Source of the DNA: Ustilaginoidea virens
Taxonomy: Eukaryota; Ascomycota; Sordariomycetes; Hypocreales; Clavicipitaceae
DNA length: 64,000 nucleotides
Assembly (NCBI RefSeq): GCF_000687475.1
Contig: NC_057321.1
Coordinates: 186,001 to 250,000, forward strand
Direction: 5' to 3'
Under the pieces are notes generated by a model, which saw only the letters and a program-made list of their open reading frames with translations, was not told the DNA's origin and searched no databases. Made by a program: the position numbers and the translations under genes. Below are positions 42,494 through 54,567 of this stretch, one piece after another (the stretch's first letter is position 1; each line of letters starts with the position of its first letter).

Positions 42494-42973
42494 AGAATAT
42501 CGCGGGGGCCTTAATTAGGCTAAACGGGGTTACTAATTACTCGAAAAGACCGAAGCGGGTCTAGAATACAGTTAGGTATTTATCGCTTTTAGCAATATAG
42601 ATCTTTTAGAATACAGCATAGATATCTACTTTTATAAACCACTTCGCCTATAATAGGGAATATAGTATCTCTTTAATTAAGGGAAGGGGATATCGGTCTT
42701 ACGCTATAACCTTATTAAGGGCCTGGTAATCTACGCAAAAATGCTATCTGCTATTCGCTTTTCTTATAAGTAGGACTAATATTACTACTAATAAAGAGCT
42801 TATATAGATTTATCCTTTATCTATAAAGTTAGTAACCTATCTCCGAACCTTAAGTAACTAGTCCTACGGTATATTATATAGCGGTCCCTATAGGAAGTCG
42901 GGTAGTCCCCTATCCGGGGTCGGTTTAAGCTTAATATAGTAATTAAGCGTGCCCTAGTATAGTGGGAGGCTGG
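42494..42973 (-). pseudogene. Gyp-2 reverse transcriptase fragment
   Basis: Minus-strand translation gives HFCVDYQALNKVIA, DRYPLPLIKEILY, AKWFIKVDIYAVF, KYLTVF-stop-TRFGLFE and VTPFSLIKAPAIF. These are the N-terminal RT motifs of Ty3/gypsy elements, up to the point before the YxDD box, which is missing because CopA2-b truncates it. In-frame stops replace residues such as Trp and Arg or Gln. RT copies element RNA into cDNA; this fragment is inactive. Confidence 0.87.
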
Positions 42974-43294
42974 TGTCGGAATCGCTGTCGCAAGGTGCCC
43001 AATTGGGCACATTGCGACGGATGTGCCGCGCACACGATGTGGCCCCTTTTGCCCCTTTACCCCTGTGCCCGGTAGGGCACGCGGGCAGCCCGGCCCGACT
43101 GCGCCGATGCACGTGACAATGGCACACGCACAAAAAGGCCACATCGTGTAATTACCCTCTTTTGCTTCCTTTCTTTCCTTTTAGATAGTCAGTCATAAGT
43201 AAAGCAATAGAATCCATTGCTTCGTGACCTCACGGTACCTGATACCACGCGCGCGACCCTACGTACAACTGGGTATACCGAGTTTATATCAACA
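42974..43294 (+). repeat. CopA2-c 5' LTR (321 bp)
   Basis: TGTCGGAATCGC to TATATCAACA, A2 subtype. The AATT-centred palindrome is near 42987-43018. Followed by CTGATCAGTGG, so that CACTGATCAGTG (43293-43304) spans the junction. Confidence 0.94.
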
Positions 43295-43668
43295 CTGATC
43301 AGTGGTGATAACCACCACTCACAGGATAATTACATCCCGCAAAGAACGGTGTATCATAGATCAGCAAGATACTGACTACAAAGAGGCAGTCGAGCAATCT
43401 CAGCTGTGCTAACCAGAGGGAGAACGATTTGTGACCTCTCTTTCCCCTCGTCTATCACAAGGAAGAACAAGATATGCTGAATATCACGATCTTTAAAGAT
43501 ACCCTCAGCATCTAGGAAGAACGATTTGTGACCTCTTCCTATTCCTTCTTTCTTTTACTACTACGGTAAAAGCCCTATCGAATCTTATACTCCTTGCAAG
43601 AGTGAACCTTGCACTCCTTGCAATACATCCCCCCCCCCCCCCCCCCTCCAAACCCTCTCCTTAACACC
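43295..43668 (+). other. CopA2-c 5' leader
   Basis: Non-coding leader. It has a repeated motif, GGAAGAACGATTTGTGACCTC-like (two copies near 43410 and 43515), a repeat of ACTCCTTGCAAGAGT (43590-43625) and a run of 18 C (43629-43646) 22 bp before the gag ATG. Confidence 0.65.
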
Positions 43669-45894
43669 ATGGCTTCAACATTAACATCATCACAACAACC
43701 ACGAGAGCTACCTGAGAGGATACAACGGTTTGCCTTACTCTTTGACGACAATTGGATCAACGCGGTAGAGCCTATCGACCCTGACAATGCCACGGATGTA
43801 TAGCTACACAACCGTATCGCCTTCCTTATAGATACCTATGAGGAAAACACCTATCTAGATGATGACCTTTGGGAACAATTCCGCGAGGATTGTAACGAGT
43901 GGAATGCAGCCCTATTCGGCCGTATCAACAATCAGGTATTACGGCATTTCCGTTCAATATTACGGGAACACGGCGTATACATTGGAGCATCGGGTTCCCT
44001 AACAATACCAAACCTCCTTGAATGCCTTTAACAACAATAAAACCCACAATGGCCTCAAGAGGAAATAACCCGGCAATTTGCTCGCAGTGTATTCTTATCC
44101 CGGCTCAACCCTACCAGGGAAGCCTCACTACCCATCGGTAATACCGAGAAAGAGATACAAATGCTTCAAAATACGCCCTCACACGTACGCATAAGGCCCC
44201 CATCAGGACAACCATCACGTTAATCATTATTATCACGAGCCCCCACAACGGTTGTGCGAATACCCTCACCAAGGCTCGCGTTACGGCTCTTATAAGCCCC
44301 ATCAACGCCAAGGAACTTCGTTACACCAATGGAACGATCACAGTCACAACAACCTATTGTCCCCCCCTCTACATCGAAGAAGCCCTATACCCCTGCCCCT
44401 ATTGAAGAAGACGAAGAAGATAGGGGCCGGTCCCAACAACCAAAAGGGAAGACGCCTATTTACAATAGGCCGCTATTTGAAACAGGGGAAAGCTCCCGCC
44501 AACAACAACATACAACAGCCGATGATTACAGCCTACAAGACCGACCCGATTAATTACATCGCTCTAGGGATTATACCCCTAGCCGGGCTAGCCGAGGCGG
44601 CTATCTCAATGCCCCTTGAGGTCATAGCATGCCCAACAGAGGTCGGGTCACAGGCCCCGATGATATGCTTCCTTCAACAGAAGGCCCCAATAATAATACC
44701 CTCCAAGCCAATGCCGCCCGTGATACCAGATATCGGGCCCAAACGCCTCACCCGACAATGCCGAAGATAGGTGCCCCGGCGGCCTATCCTGACAAGATAG
44801 GTGCCCTAACGGCCTGTCCTGACAAGATAGAGGCCCCGGCCCGTCACGACAAGATAGGTGCCCCGGCGGCCTGTCCCGACAGGATAGAGGCCCCGGCCCG
44901 CCACGACAAGATAGGTGCCCCGGCGGCCTGTCCCGACAGGATAGAGGCCCCGGCCCGCCACGACAAGATAGGTGCCCCGGCGGCCTGTCCCGACAGGATA
45001 GAGGCCCCGGCCCGTTACGACAAGATAGGTGCCCCGGCGGCCTATCCCGACAGGATAGAGGCCCCGGCCCGTCACGACAAGATAGGTGCCCCGGCGGCCT
45101 GTCCTGACAAGATAGGTGCCCTGACGGCCTGTCCCGACAGGATAGAGGCCCCGGCCCGTCACGACAAGATAGGTGCCCCGGCGGCCTGTCCTGACAAGAT
45201 AGGTGCCCTGACGGCCTGTCCCGATAGGATAGAGGCCCCGGCCCGTCACGACAAGATAGGTGCCCCGACAGCCTATCCTGATAAGATAGGTGCCCCGGCG
45301 GCCTGTCCCAACAAGATAGAGGCCCCGGCCCGTCACGACAAGATAGATGCCCCGGCCTATCCCGACAGAACAGATAGCCCGGCCCGTTATAACCGTCCTA
45401 ACAAGATAGATACCCCGGCCTGTCCCGACAGAACAGATGGCCCGGCCCGTTATAACCGTCCTGACAAGATAGATGCCCCGGCCTGTCCCGACAGAACAGA
45501 TGGCCCGGCCCGTTATAACCGTCCTGACAAGATAGATGCCCCGGCCTATTACGACCATCCCAGCCGGATAGAGGCCCCGGCCCGTCCCAGCCGGATAGAG
45601 GTCCCGGCCCGTCCCAGCCGGATAGAGGTCCCGGCCCGTCCCGACAAGATAGAGGCCCCGGCCCGTCCTAATAGGCATATATCTTTCAACCTATCCATTA
45701 CACCACAACAACAAAAGCCTAATTTTAAAGATATCGCGAGATGGAATAAGCGCCTTGAATGGCAGGTCGATAACCAGCTCTATATAGAGCAAGTATATCA
45801 TATGCAGCGCAATCGCTTCCAAGCTGTAAAGCATGGTACAAAGGATCGATATCGCATATACGAAAATAGGGCTGTTATATGTGTGGAAGGATAG
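43669..45894 (+). pseudogene. CopA2-c gag fused to a repeat domain and RNase H tail
   Basis: One frame from ATG 43669 to the TAG after 45894. The gag N-terminus (MASTLTSSQQPRELPERI...) has stops at 43801, 44029, 44038, 44221, 44293, 44551 and 44617 (TAG, TAA or one TGA from CGA). After 44629 the frame is open for 421 codons: a short linker, 31 repeat units (see the repeat entry), then HISFNLSITPQQQKPNFKDI and ARWNKRLEWQVDN, which match the RT-RNase H connection of other copies, and a scrambled RNase H tail ending in ICVEG. The gag core, protease, integrase and RT catalytic parts are missing. A product could only start internally, at 44629; no evidence that it does. Confidence 0.82.
44759..45672 (+). 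repeat. Coding minisatellite, 31 units of 24-36 bp
   Basis: Units encode variants of KIGAPAACPD (30 bp) and RIEAPARHD (27 bp), often alternating as a 57-bp dimer, then KIDAPACPD / RTDGPARYNRPD pairs and finally RIEVPARPS units. All units are multiples of three, so the frame survives. The opposite strand is therefore also open (44806-45678), which is a shadow. The motif resembles the INTPARHDS repeats of the integrase-RT linker in CopB-1 and CopB-2. Confidence 0.92.
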
Positions 45895-46207
45895 GTAAAG
45901 AGGCCAGCCAATATCTGATTGAGCTTGGGTATGATTGGTGATATCATATGTGGCAAGTGTGTGGATTTTCCTATGTTCAATGTTGTGTGCATTTGCTGCT
46001 TTTACTGCGTTTACTGCTGCCTTTTTGCCCCTTTATTTTGGCTGCGATATTCAACATACCGGCTGTACGGTATGATGCCGGCCGCGCGGCGCGACAGCGT
46101 TATCGGCGGCACAACCTGCCGAGACCGCGCCGCACTTTCTTTTCTATGTGTGCGCCTTACATCCTAGCGATTCCGATGTTTGCTTCTATAAAAAGAGAAG
46201 CTGCCAG
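45895..46207 (+). other. CopA2-c 3' UTR with polypurine tract
   Basis: Homologous to 1360-1638. Purine tract AAAAAGAGAAG (near 46190-46200), enclosed by the AGCGATTCCGA/TCGGAATCGCT arms. Open frames on this stretch are not conserved coding. Confidence 0.7.
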
Positions 46208-46528
46208 TGTCGGAATCGCTGTCGCAAGGTGCCCAATTGGGCACATTGCGACGGATGTGCCGCGCACACGATGTGGCCCCTTTTGCCCCTTTACCCCTGT
46301 GCCCGGTAGGGCACGCGGGCAGCCCGGCCCGACTGCGCCGATGCACGTGACAATGGCACACGCACAAAAAGGCCACATCGTGTAATTACCCTCTTTTGCT
46401 TCCTTTCTTTCCTTTTAGATAGTCAGTCATAAGTAAAGCAATAGAATCCATTGCTTCGTGACCTCACGGTACCTGATACCACGCGCGCGACCCTACGTAC
46501 AACTGGGTATACCGAGTTTATATCAACA
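46208..46528 (+). repeat. CopA2-c 3' LTR (321 bp)
   Basis: Compared base by base with 42974-43294 no difference was found. The TSD GCTGG follows. Confidence 0.94.
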
Positions 46529-46533
46529 GCTGG

Positions 46534-47095
46534 AAGCCTTCGCCTTATTGAAAAGGTCGGTAAAATCCTAAAACTTAGGTAGTAGGGTCTATAGCTAGGC
46601 TAGGGAAGGAATTAAATTCTAATAAGGCGGGAGCGTAATACAGAGGATATATATAAGCTCCTATAGGCTTATAGACAAAAAGGAGGTCGAGTTATCTTAA
46701 ATATATACTGCTTATCGTAGTATACTGTAAAAGACTGATCTAAAAATATTAACTATAGCAGGTCTAAAGGATTAAATAGTCGATTCCTTAATGAATAGAC
46801 TATTAGTAGCTCTAATTCTTAGTCGGCGCCGCTTTACTTATAGTTTAATATTATAGTACTCTATCTAAGGCAATTCTAAGATAATATCGCAGGTAAGGCC
46901 TAGGACAATATATAGCATTATAGCTAATAGCTATCTATCGATATCGATATCGATATAGATAATATAGGTAATCGAGGGGTAATAGCCTATCGCTCCCCCA
47001 ATTGACTTTTTATATCTACTATAATCCTAAGCTTTCTATAAGACAATAGGCGGATAGGCTAGAGTCCTAACCTTTAGATAATTCTTATCACGGAC
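46534..47095 (-). pseudogene. Gyp-2 protease / pre-RT fragment
   Basis: Minus-strand translation shows LYIVLGLTCDIILELPQIEYYNI (protease C-terminal region of the VLGLPWL type) followed by a charged linker reaching the RT at 42973. Strongly RIP-mutated with many stops. Identified mainly by order and by the adjoining RT, so less certain than that segment. Confidence 0.65.
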
Positions 47096-47229
47096 TCGGG
47101 CTATGCCCGTGTCATGGATTGGCTAGGGCTCGGGCTGCGCCCGTGCCTAGTCCGGGACGGATGATATAAGGCAGACGCGCGGGCCCATAGGGCAACGTTA
47201 GGGCTCTAGCCCGCGCCACACACGGATAT
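47096..47229 (+). repeat. Gyp-3 5' LTR, left part
   Basis: Starts TATCACGGACTCGGGC and is colinear with the Gyp-1 3' LTR up to CGGATAT, where CopA2-d is inserted (TSD GATAT, 47225-47229). Confidence 0.85.
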
Positions 47230-47580
47230 TGTTGATATAAACTCGGGGTACCCAGTTATACGTAGGGTCGCGCGCGTGGTATCATGTACCGTGAGGTCAC
47301 CAAGTAAAGGATTTATTTGCTTTACTAATAACTGAAAAATCTAAAAGGAAAGAAAGGAAGCAAAAGAAGGTAATTACACGATGTGGCCTTTTTGTGCGTG
47401 CTGTGGTCACGTGCATCGGCGCGGTCGGGCTGGGCTGCCCGCGTGCCCTACCGGGCTTAGGGGCATAGGGGCAAAAGGGGCAAAAGTGGCCATATTGTGC
47501 GCAACGGGTGTGCGCGGCATATCCGTCGTAATGTGCCCAATTGGTGCCTAATTGGGCACCTTGCGATAGCGATTCTGATA
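47230..47580 (-). repeat. CopA2-d 3' LTR (351 bp)
   Basis: Plus text TGTTGATATAAACTCGG to GATTCTGATA (CCGACA altered). Contains the AATTGGTGCC duplication in the palindrome. The 3' UTR (47581-47883) follows with purine tract and hairpin. Confidence 0.92.
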
Positions 47581-47883
47581 CTGGCAGCTTCTCTTTTTAT
47601 AGAAGCAAACATCGGAATCGCTAGGATGTAAGGCGCACATATAGAAAGAAAAGTGCGGCGCAGTCTCAGCAGATTGTGCCGTCGATAACGCCATCGCGCC
47701 GCGCGGCCGGCTTATACAGCCTCATACCGTACAACAGCCGGTATATTGAATATCGCAGCCAAAACAAAAGGGCAAAAAGGGGCAGCAATAAACGCAGTAA
47801 AAGCAGCAAATGCACACAACATTGAATATAGGAAAATCCACACACTTGCCACCCATGATATCACCAATCATACCCAAATGCAG

Positions 47884-50800
47884 TCAGACATTAACCGGCC
47901 TCTTTACCCATCCTTCCACACGTATAACAGCCCTATTTTAGTCGATGAAGGTCTTAAGGGCTTTATTAGGCGTTCCCTTAGTCATTACATCGGTAAGGTT
48001 ATCATTCCCATTAATCCAGCGAATTTTATAGATTTCCCGACGCTTATATGACTATCGTAAGGCTATAATATCTATTATAAGCCTCTTCTCTTTCGTAATG
48101 CCTAGCTTAACTAGGCATTCGTATAACGAAAAAGAGTCTATACACACAACAGTAGGGATCTTCAGCAATTCTAGCCTGCTGGTAATTATATTAAGGGTCG
48201 TGCCTATCGCGTATACAATATCGACCCCTTATACCATACTATACAGCTCCGAAGCGAGTGCGCTATGTATTATACGCTTACTTTTTATAGAGCTGTAAGT
48301 AATAATATTACCGGTTAGCAGGAAGGCGTTAGTATTATCCGTAGGATTATCCTCTTTATTCCTTAGCATAATAATATATCCAATCTAGGAGCTTAAATCT
48401 TTATTGTTAGCAAAGGATCCGTCAATAAATACAAAAAGTTTAGCTATAGTAAGGGCCAGATTAATATACCGCAAGCCACAATCCTGGTTATCGCATTGCT
48501 ATTAAAGGCGCTTATTCAACCTCGCGATATCGTTAGGGTCAGGTTACTAGTATTATACTGTAATAGATAGGTTAAAGGACGCCTTGGGCTGGCAGACCGT
48601 AGCTATATAAGCACTGCGAGCGTATTGTTCGATATAATTATGCTAGGCTGTAGGTGTATTCTTGTCGATGGTTGTAATCTTCTTGCTTTAACCTTTCTGG
48701 TATAACGTTATTATGCCGTCGGAAGTGGCTGTTAGTATGCATCCGTTGAATATTAGGGGTATAGTTGGTAATAGCTTCGTCGTGGGCTTGGCGTTAAAGC
48801 CTGCCTTAGTAAGCTCCAATTCTTCCTGTTGGAAGAAGGCATTATTACTTAGGCCGAGGGTATTATTAGTCTGCATACCTACGATACTGAAGCATATGGT
48901 ATCGCCAGTACGGTCAGGAACGTTAGTATCGTCAGTACGGTCAGTATCGCCAGTACGGTTATTGCCAGTAGATATCAGCAAACAGGGGTTATAGGTGGAT
49001 GTGGTTATGCCTAACTTCTCGCGATGGTGCCGGAAGTATGTCGCCCACCAGTAGGTGCCTACCTCAGCTATTCCGTATAGTGGCTTGACCACTTCTATGA
49101 TAGTGTTATCAGGGTATTAGTAAGCTATCTGCTTGGGTAACTTGGCGATGATCGACCGATTAAGGGTAGTTGATGACTGCATGTAAGCCTATGTGATATT
49201 ACGTATCCAGAGGAATAAGCCGTAAGAGCGTTATAGTGATGGGGCTAATAATATAAGTAACTGTTGACTCGCCCGTTGAATTATAGGGGATTGAGTTAAT
49301 ATCAGTCGCTTTTCGTTATTACTATAGCCTTGTATTATAAGCCTAGACTTCTTATACGGGGTGTCTATACCTTTGCCCTTGATTTCCTGTACTATACGTC
49401 AGTTAAATAGGCGTTAGGCTCTATATTGACTAATATTAAAGGTAACGAATCTGAATATATTACGGGCTTATAATGCTTCAATTTCTATATAGTCGGACTA
49501 CTCGAAGGGGTCTCCTAGGGTTGTGATCTTCCCTTCCCGGCGTAATTAACTAGTAAGCTATAGGTTGGCTTACTCTTTTACGGTTAGGAAAAAGGCATTA
49601 ATAATGGTATTAGAAGCGATAGCATTAATAAGAGCTTCTTTTTGGTCCTTATTAATTATAATGTCGGATATCACACGTGCTAGCGGTAGTAATAGTGATA
49701 CTGGTCTGACTTGACTAGAGCCAGTGGCTAGCGACGGATATATCGCGGCTGCAGGTATCGATGATGTCGCGACTACAGGTATCATCGATGATATTGCAAC
49801 TGTAGGTATCGTCGATAATATCTCGGCTGTAGGTATTATCGCGGCTAGAGGTGCGGCTGCAGCCAGTGCCGGTATCCTGACTTCTAGCCGGCCGGGGCAG
49901 GCCAGGCCTTCGGTATAGATAATATTTTTGGCATTATCGGCAGCAGGATTATTAAGGTCGTGGTTATAAGGCTTGACGACCGTTAACCAGAACTTGATGA
50001 GGCTATGTAGCATCTATACGATATAGGTCTCACCTTCGAGGCTGATTAGCTAGTACGGCCTATGCTATCTACCCTTTTCTCTCTATACCTGTACATCTGA
50101 CTATAAGAGTAGTCGGTGGATGGGCCGGGTATCTAGGCCGTTCCGTTGGGTGAGGGTATTGCGAACCTATCACTTAGCGAGGTATTTCCTAGCTTTATTA
50201 GTAGCCTTTCGTAATGTTAAGGCGCGTTATGATACTGATAAGCTAGGGGGTGAATTACCTGTAAGTCGAGGATATGCTCTAAAGACTAATAATGTAAGCA
50301 CTAGACTATTAGGTCCAGCTAAGTCGTTAATAGCCTTTACAGCAAGCTATAATTTCTATTCCTTTATTATTAGGTCGCCTACTTTATTATCAACGATGGT
50401 ATAGGCTTGGCGTAATAGAGCGTAATATCTTTCAATTTTGCTAATGCTATTGTAGGCTTCTATAGGGATTTCATCTATATTGATAGATAGAAGCCGGACA
50501 TTATGATGGAATTTAGTAGAGGCGAAATTTAGACTGGTATCGTGAATAATCCAATCCGGCGGGCCGAAATATATATTGATCTAACATTCCTTGAGGGCAT
50601 TCTAAATATTATAGGCCTTCTGCTTTTATGGATCAAGAAATCTGGCCGCCTAGAAGCTTATCGCGGCATCTATAATGTATAATACCGGCCGATTATCAAT
50701 ATGAAGGATATTAATGATAATTTCGTAGTTAAATTAGCTGGTATTGTCATCCTTAAGTGTGAATTTGAATCGGCTAGGTGCCTTTGCGTTCATCTGGTAT

Positions 50801-53778
50801 TAATGGCATATATGGGTGATTCTCTTGATGATATTGCAGTCAATATTATTATCATATCTAGCCCGCTAAAGCAATTTGGTAAGCCTATTGATAGAGGGGT
50901 GCCTGAATCGACGATAAAGCTGATGGATTTCCTATAACGATAAATAGAAGGCTGTAGTATCTGTGGCATTAAGAGTCTACTATAGATATCCCTATTTCCT
51001 AATAATTAGGACCTTAATATTCCCTTAGATTAACAGGTTATCAATATTATCCAGCTTTACGCCCATCCTATCTATATCTATAATAGAATAGAGAAAGGGG
51101 GTGCCGCTATTAAGAACGTGAAAGGGGATATTGCTAAATATCGTCGGGACATTCAGTATACCAGAAGATATAGTAAAGCCTGCTCTGAAATTCACCATAT
51201 GCTTCTTATCAGTTGTCTTAATAGTCAGGGTCTTCATCAATCGCATTAAGGCCTTTGCTTAACCTAGGCCTACTATTGATAGGCCGGAGGCGCCGGTATT
51301 TGGTAGGATTCCGCAGAAGGTATAGTTACCATAGCATTCTTCTTCTAGAAAGGCAGAATTACGGCTCGGTAAGGGCATTCAAAAGGGGTTAATTTATAAG
51401 AAGGCATGTCGGCATGATTCATCTTATAAGGCTTATAATATCTCAATAGATAATAACTCGGCTTGCATAGGGGCTAGGAAATACTGCGTGGCTGTAATTT
51501 ATAGTATGGCAGCATTCTCTGCATCCCAGTTTGTGTCCCCTGCCATTATTACCTCGATATTACCAATAATATCGTTAAGGTCAGCTTCTATATCTTCTTT
51601 TTTAAGGCCTTAGGGGCCGGGCTCTTCGTATTCCTATAAGAAAATATAGAATTTCTTATCATCAGGGGCAGTACGATAGGATCGGTTCTTTATCCATCAA
51701 TCCTTTAATTTTTATTGCTCTTTAGCAGAGTAGTTAGATAACTAATACCCTATTTTATTGCAAACGAAGCATCTTCTTTGATGGGGCCTAGCTAGAAAGG
51801 CGCAATTCTATTATTGCCGTTGATACTGCTAATATAGGCCAAATCGGCGTTAAAGGCATTAGTGCTGATCGTTAGATTGACCATATCTACGGTCAGTAAA
51901 CAACACCATATTATCATCAACATCATCAGTATCGTGATATTATTATTAAAGGAAATAATACTATTGATTTATATAGACCGACTCGTAGATAGAAAGGGAT
52001 CGCCATAGGTCAGCAGCAAGGCCTTCAAATGTAGGGGCATAACGGTACAAGGCCTGGCTATACTTAAGGATATCCCTTATAGCATTAAGGACTTATCGGT
52101 GAAGCTCTATATCAGCTATAAACGGGGGAAAAAGACCACAATATAGGCGTTAAAGTTCTTCCAATAGGATATTAAGGCATTCTAGCTTTAACTTATCAGG
52201 ATGTTTCGCGATAATTAATTGGAGCGTTATTCTATTCTAACAGTACAAATAGAATTGCTCCATACTCTCATTTTCGAAATGGCTCTTAACTTTACGGACC
52301 ATATCATCAAAAGTGAGGGTATCGCAAATACATTCAATATTATCAAAGTAATAGGTCTCAGCATCGCCGATTAGCATAATTTAAAAAGCTCTAGCGAATG
52401 CATAATCAGGTAATCCTAGCAGGCGGCACTTACTCTTAAAGGATATAACTTTTAGTACAATAAAGTCATCCATTTTGCCGCTGTATCTATCCTCTATGCA
52501 ATAGCTGCATAAGAGGTCAGATATCTTCTTCAATACATCATCAAACCCGGCCTCTGCATAGGCTCTTCAGGTATGATCTTCTTAGTAGTATTCTGAAGGG
52601 TATTCTAGAACGGCTTATCGGTAGCCTTACGGTAGGCTGGCGGGATCTCTGGCTGGGTCATCCTATAACCCAGGTCGGTCTAGGTTTACCGGTCCTCCCG
52701 TTAAGACGGTCCGTTCATCGGCCTAAGTAGGCCGATATTGATGGGAAGGGCCAGGTGCCATGCCTATTTTTAGCATTATCGGATGAGGCGTTTAGGCCCG
52801 ATATCTGGTATTACAGGCGGTAGCGGCATTAGCTTAAAGGGTATCATCAGGGTCCTCTATAGAAGGAAGCACATCATCAGGGCCTATAACACGGCCTCTA
52901 TTGGGCATGCTATAACCTCAAGGGGCATTAGAATAGCCGCCTCAGCTAGCCCAGCTAGGGGTATAACCCCTAGGGTAAAATATTTGATCGGTCGGGCTAT
53001 AGTCTTCGTCGGCCGTTGCATATTATTATTAATAACGGGAGCTTTCCCCTGTTTCGAATAGCGGCCTATTGTAAATAGGCGTCTTCCCTTTTAGTTGCTA
53101 AGACCGGCCCCTTTCTTCTTCAGTAGGGGCAGGGGCAAAAGGCTTTTTCGATATAGAGGGGGGGATAATAGGTTATTGCGATTATAATCGTGCCATTAGT
53201 ATTGTAAAGTCCCTTATTGTTGAGGCTTATAAGGGCCTTCGTAATAATATTCTCATAACTGTTATAGGTACTCGTAATGAATTCCGTAAGCCTATAACTT
53301 CCTCATCGAAATTGCCGATAGGTACTAATGCTTCCCTATAAGGGTTAAGTCGTAACCAGAACATTTTACGCCCTAATTGACGGTCGATCTCTTCTTAAGG
53401 CCATTCAGGGTTCTATTGTTATTAAAGGCATTCCATTAAGGTTAGTATTGTAATAGAGCCTAATACTCCGACATATACGCCATAGTCTCGTAGGTATATA
53501 CGGAATTCGTATAGGAATAGAGGATTAACGCGGTTAAATAGCTATTCATCCTATTCACTACAGTCTTCGTGGAACAGTTCCTATAGGTCATCGTCAATGA
53601 TACAATCCTTCTCATAGGTATAGATTAAGAAGGCCAGGCGGTTATATAATGCCACAGCAGTGGCATCAGGGGTAATTGGCTCTATCGCAGTAGCCCAATT
53701 GTCATCAAGTAAGGGGGCAAATCGTTATAGCCTTTCAGGCAGTGCCGGTTATAATATTAATGATCGTAATCGTGCTAT
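47884..53778 (-). pseudogene. CopA2-d gag-pol polyprotein, RIP-inactivated
   Basis: Gag begins with ATA at 53776-53778 in place of ATG. Gag core FKSKCRLLGLPDYAFARAF-like near 52440-52370; zinc knuckle remnant near 51770; protease-like region near 51310-51100; integrase about 50940-50050 with degraded zinc-binding and core motifs; linker rich in short Ile/Ala/Pro repeats (49920-49700); RT with KPLYGIAEVGTYWWATYF (about 49090-49040), a Thr/Asp-rich insert (TGNNRTGDTDRTDDTN) and MQTNNTLGLSN where better copies have TDD; RNase H to the TGA at 47884-47886. Numerous stops. Dead copy of the CopA polyprotein. Confidence 0.88.
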
Positions 53779-54211
53779 AGTATTAAGAGGAGGGGGGGGA
53801 TATATTGCAAGGAGTGCAAGATCGGCCTTTACTAATAGGGGTAAAGGAAAGAAAAGAAGGGGGTTAGTTAGCAAGATAACCATTCAACGGAATAAATTAT
53901 TTGCCTCCTATAGTAAGCAGGTAACCATTCAACGGAATAGGTCAGCCGCCTCCTATATATACTGAGGGTATCTTTAAAGATCGTGATAGTCAGTATATTT
54001 TCTTCCTTCGTGATAGACAAAAGTAGAAGAGGTCCACATCATTCTTCCAATTAGTTGGCAGCGTAACCATTCAACGGAATAGGTTATCTGCCTTCCTAAT
54101 TAGCACGATTTGCAACGGAAATCATCTCTTCGAGAGTAATCTTACTAATCTATAATACACCATTCTTTGCGGGATATAATCCTATAAGTGGTGGTTATCA
54201 CCACTAATCAG
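53779..54211 (-). other. CopA2-d 5' leader
   Basis: Non-coding. Contains a G-run of 8 (poly-C on the coding strand, 53792-53799) next to the gag start and the CCATTCAACGG-type hairpins near 53875-53905, 53928-53945 and 54063-54090. LTR junction palindrome degraded to ACTAATCAGT. No gene. Confidence 0.65.
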
Positions 54212-54562
54212 TATTAATATAAACTCGGGGTACCCAGTTATACGTAGGGTCGCGCGCGTGGTATCATATACCGTAAGGTCACCAAGTAAAGGATTTATTT
54301 ACTTTACTAATAACTAAAAAATCTAAAAGGAAAGAAAGGAAGCAAAAGAGGGTAATTACACGATGTGGCCTTTTTGTGCGTGCCGTGGTCACGTGCATCG
54401 GCGCGGTCGGGCCGGGCTGCCCGCGTGCCCTACCGGGCTCAGGGGCACAGGGGCAAAAGGGGCAAAAGTGGCCACATCGTGCGCAACGGGTGTGCGCGGC
54501 ACATCCGTCGTAATGTGCCCAATTGGTGCCCAATTGGGCACCTTGCGACAGCGATTCCGACA
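54212..54562 (-). repeat. CopA2-d 5' LTR (351 bp)
   Basis: Plus text TATTAATATAAACTCGG to GATTCCGACA, same length as its partner. TSD GATAT follows. Confidence 0.92.
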
Positions 54563-54567
54563 GATAT

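Larger units (their letters stand above)
42974..46528 (+). mobile_element. CopA2-c: very young, internally deleted copia derivative
   Basis: 3555 bp, plus strand, two 321-bp LTRs with no difference found by eye, TSD GCTGG (42969-42973 and 46529-46533), inserted in the Gyp-2 pol. The internal region keeps the leader, a gag frame with seven stops, a large coding minisatellite and a short RT/RNase H tail. Protease, integrase and most of RT are absent. A non-autonomous element that must have moved in trans. Confidence 0.94.
42494..47095 (-). mobile_element. Gyp-2: Ty3/gypsy fragment (protease to RT), interrupted
   Basis: Minus-strand gypsy sequence at 42494-42973 and 46534-47095, split by CopA2-c (TSD GCTGG), truncated by CopA2-b on the left and by Gyp-3 on the right. 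No LTR of its own is visible. It is probably the oldest layer of the window, as everything else to its left sits in it. Confidence 0.8.
47230..54562 (-). mobile_element. CopA2-d: full-length Ty1/copia retrotransposon
   Basis: 7333 bp, minus strand, two 351-bp LTRs, TSD GATAT (47225-47229 and 54563-54567). Inserted in the 5' LTR of Gyp-3. Complete gag-pol layout with heavy RIP damage. It is the only uninterrupted full-length CopA copy here. Confidence 0.94.

Noticed and set aside
44806..45678. 290-codon open frame on the minus strand through the minisatellite
   Set aside because: All repeat units are multiples of three and contain few stop triplets on either strand, so the antisense frame is open by composition. 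The sense frame is linked to gag and RNase H sequence; the antisense one has no recognisable domain.
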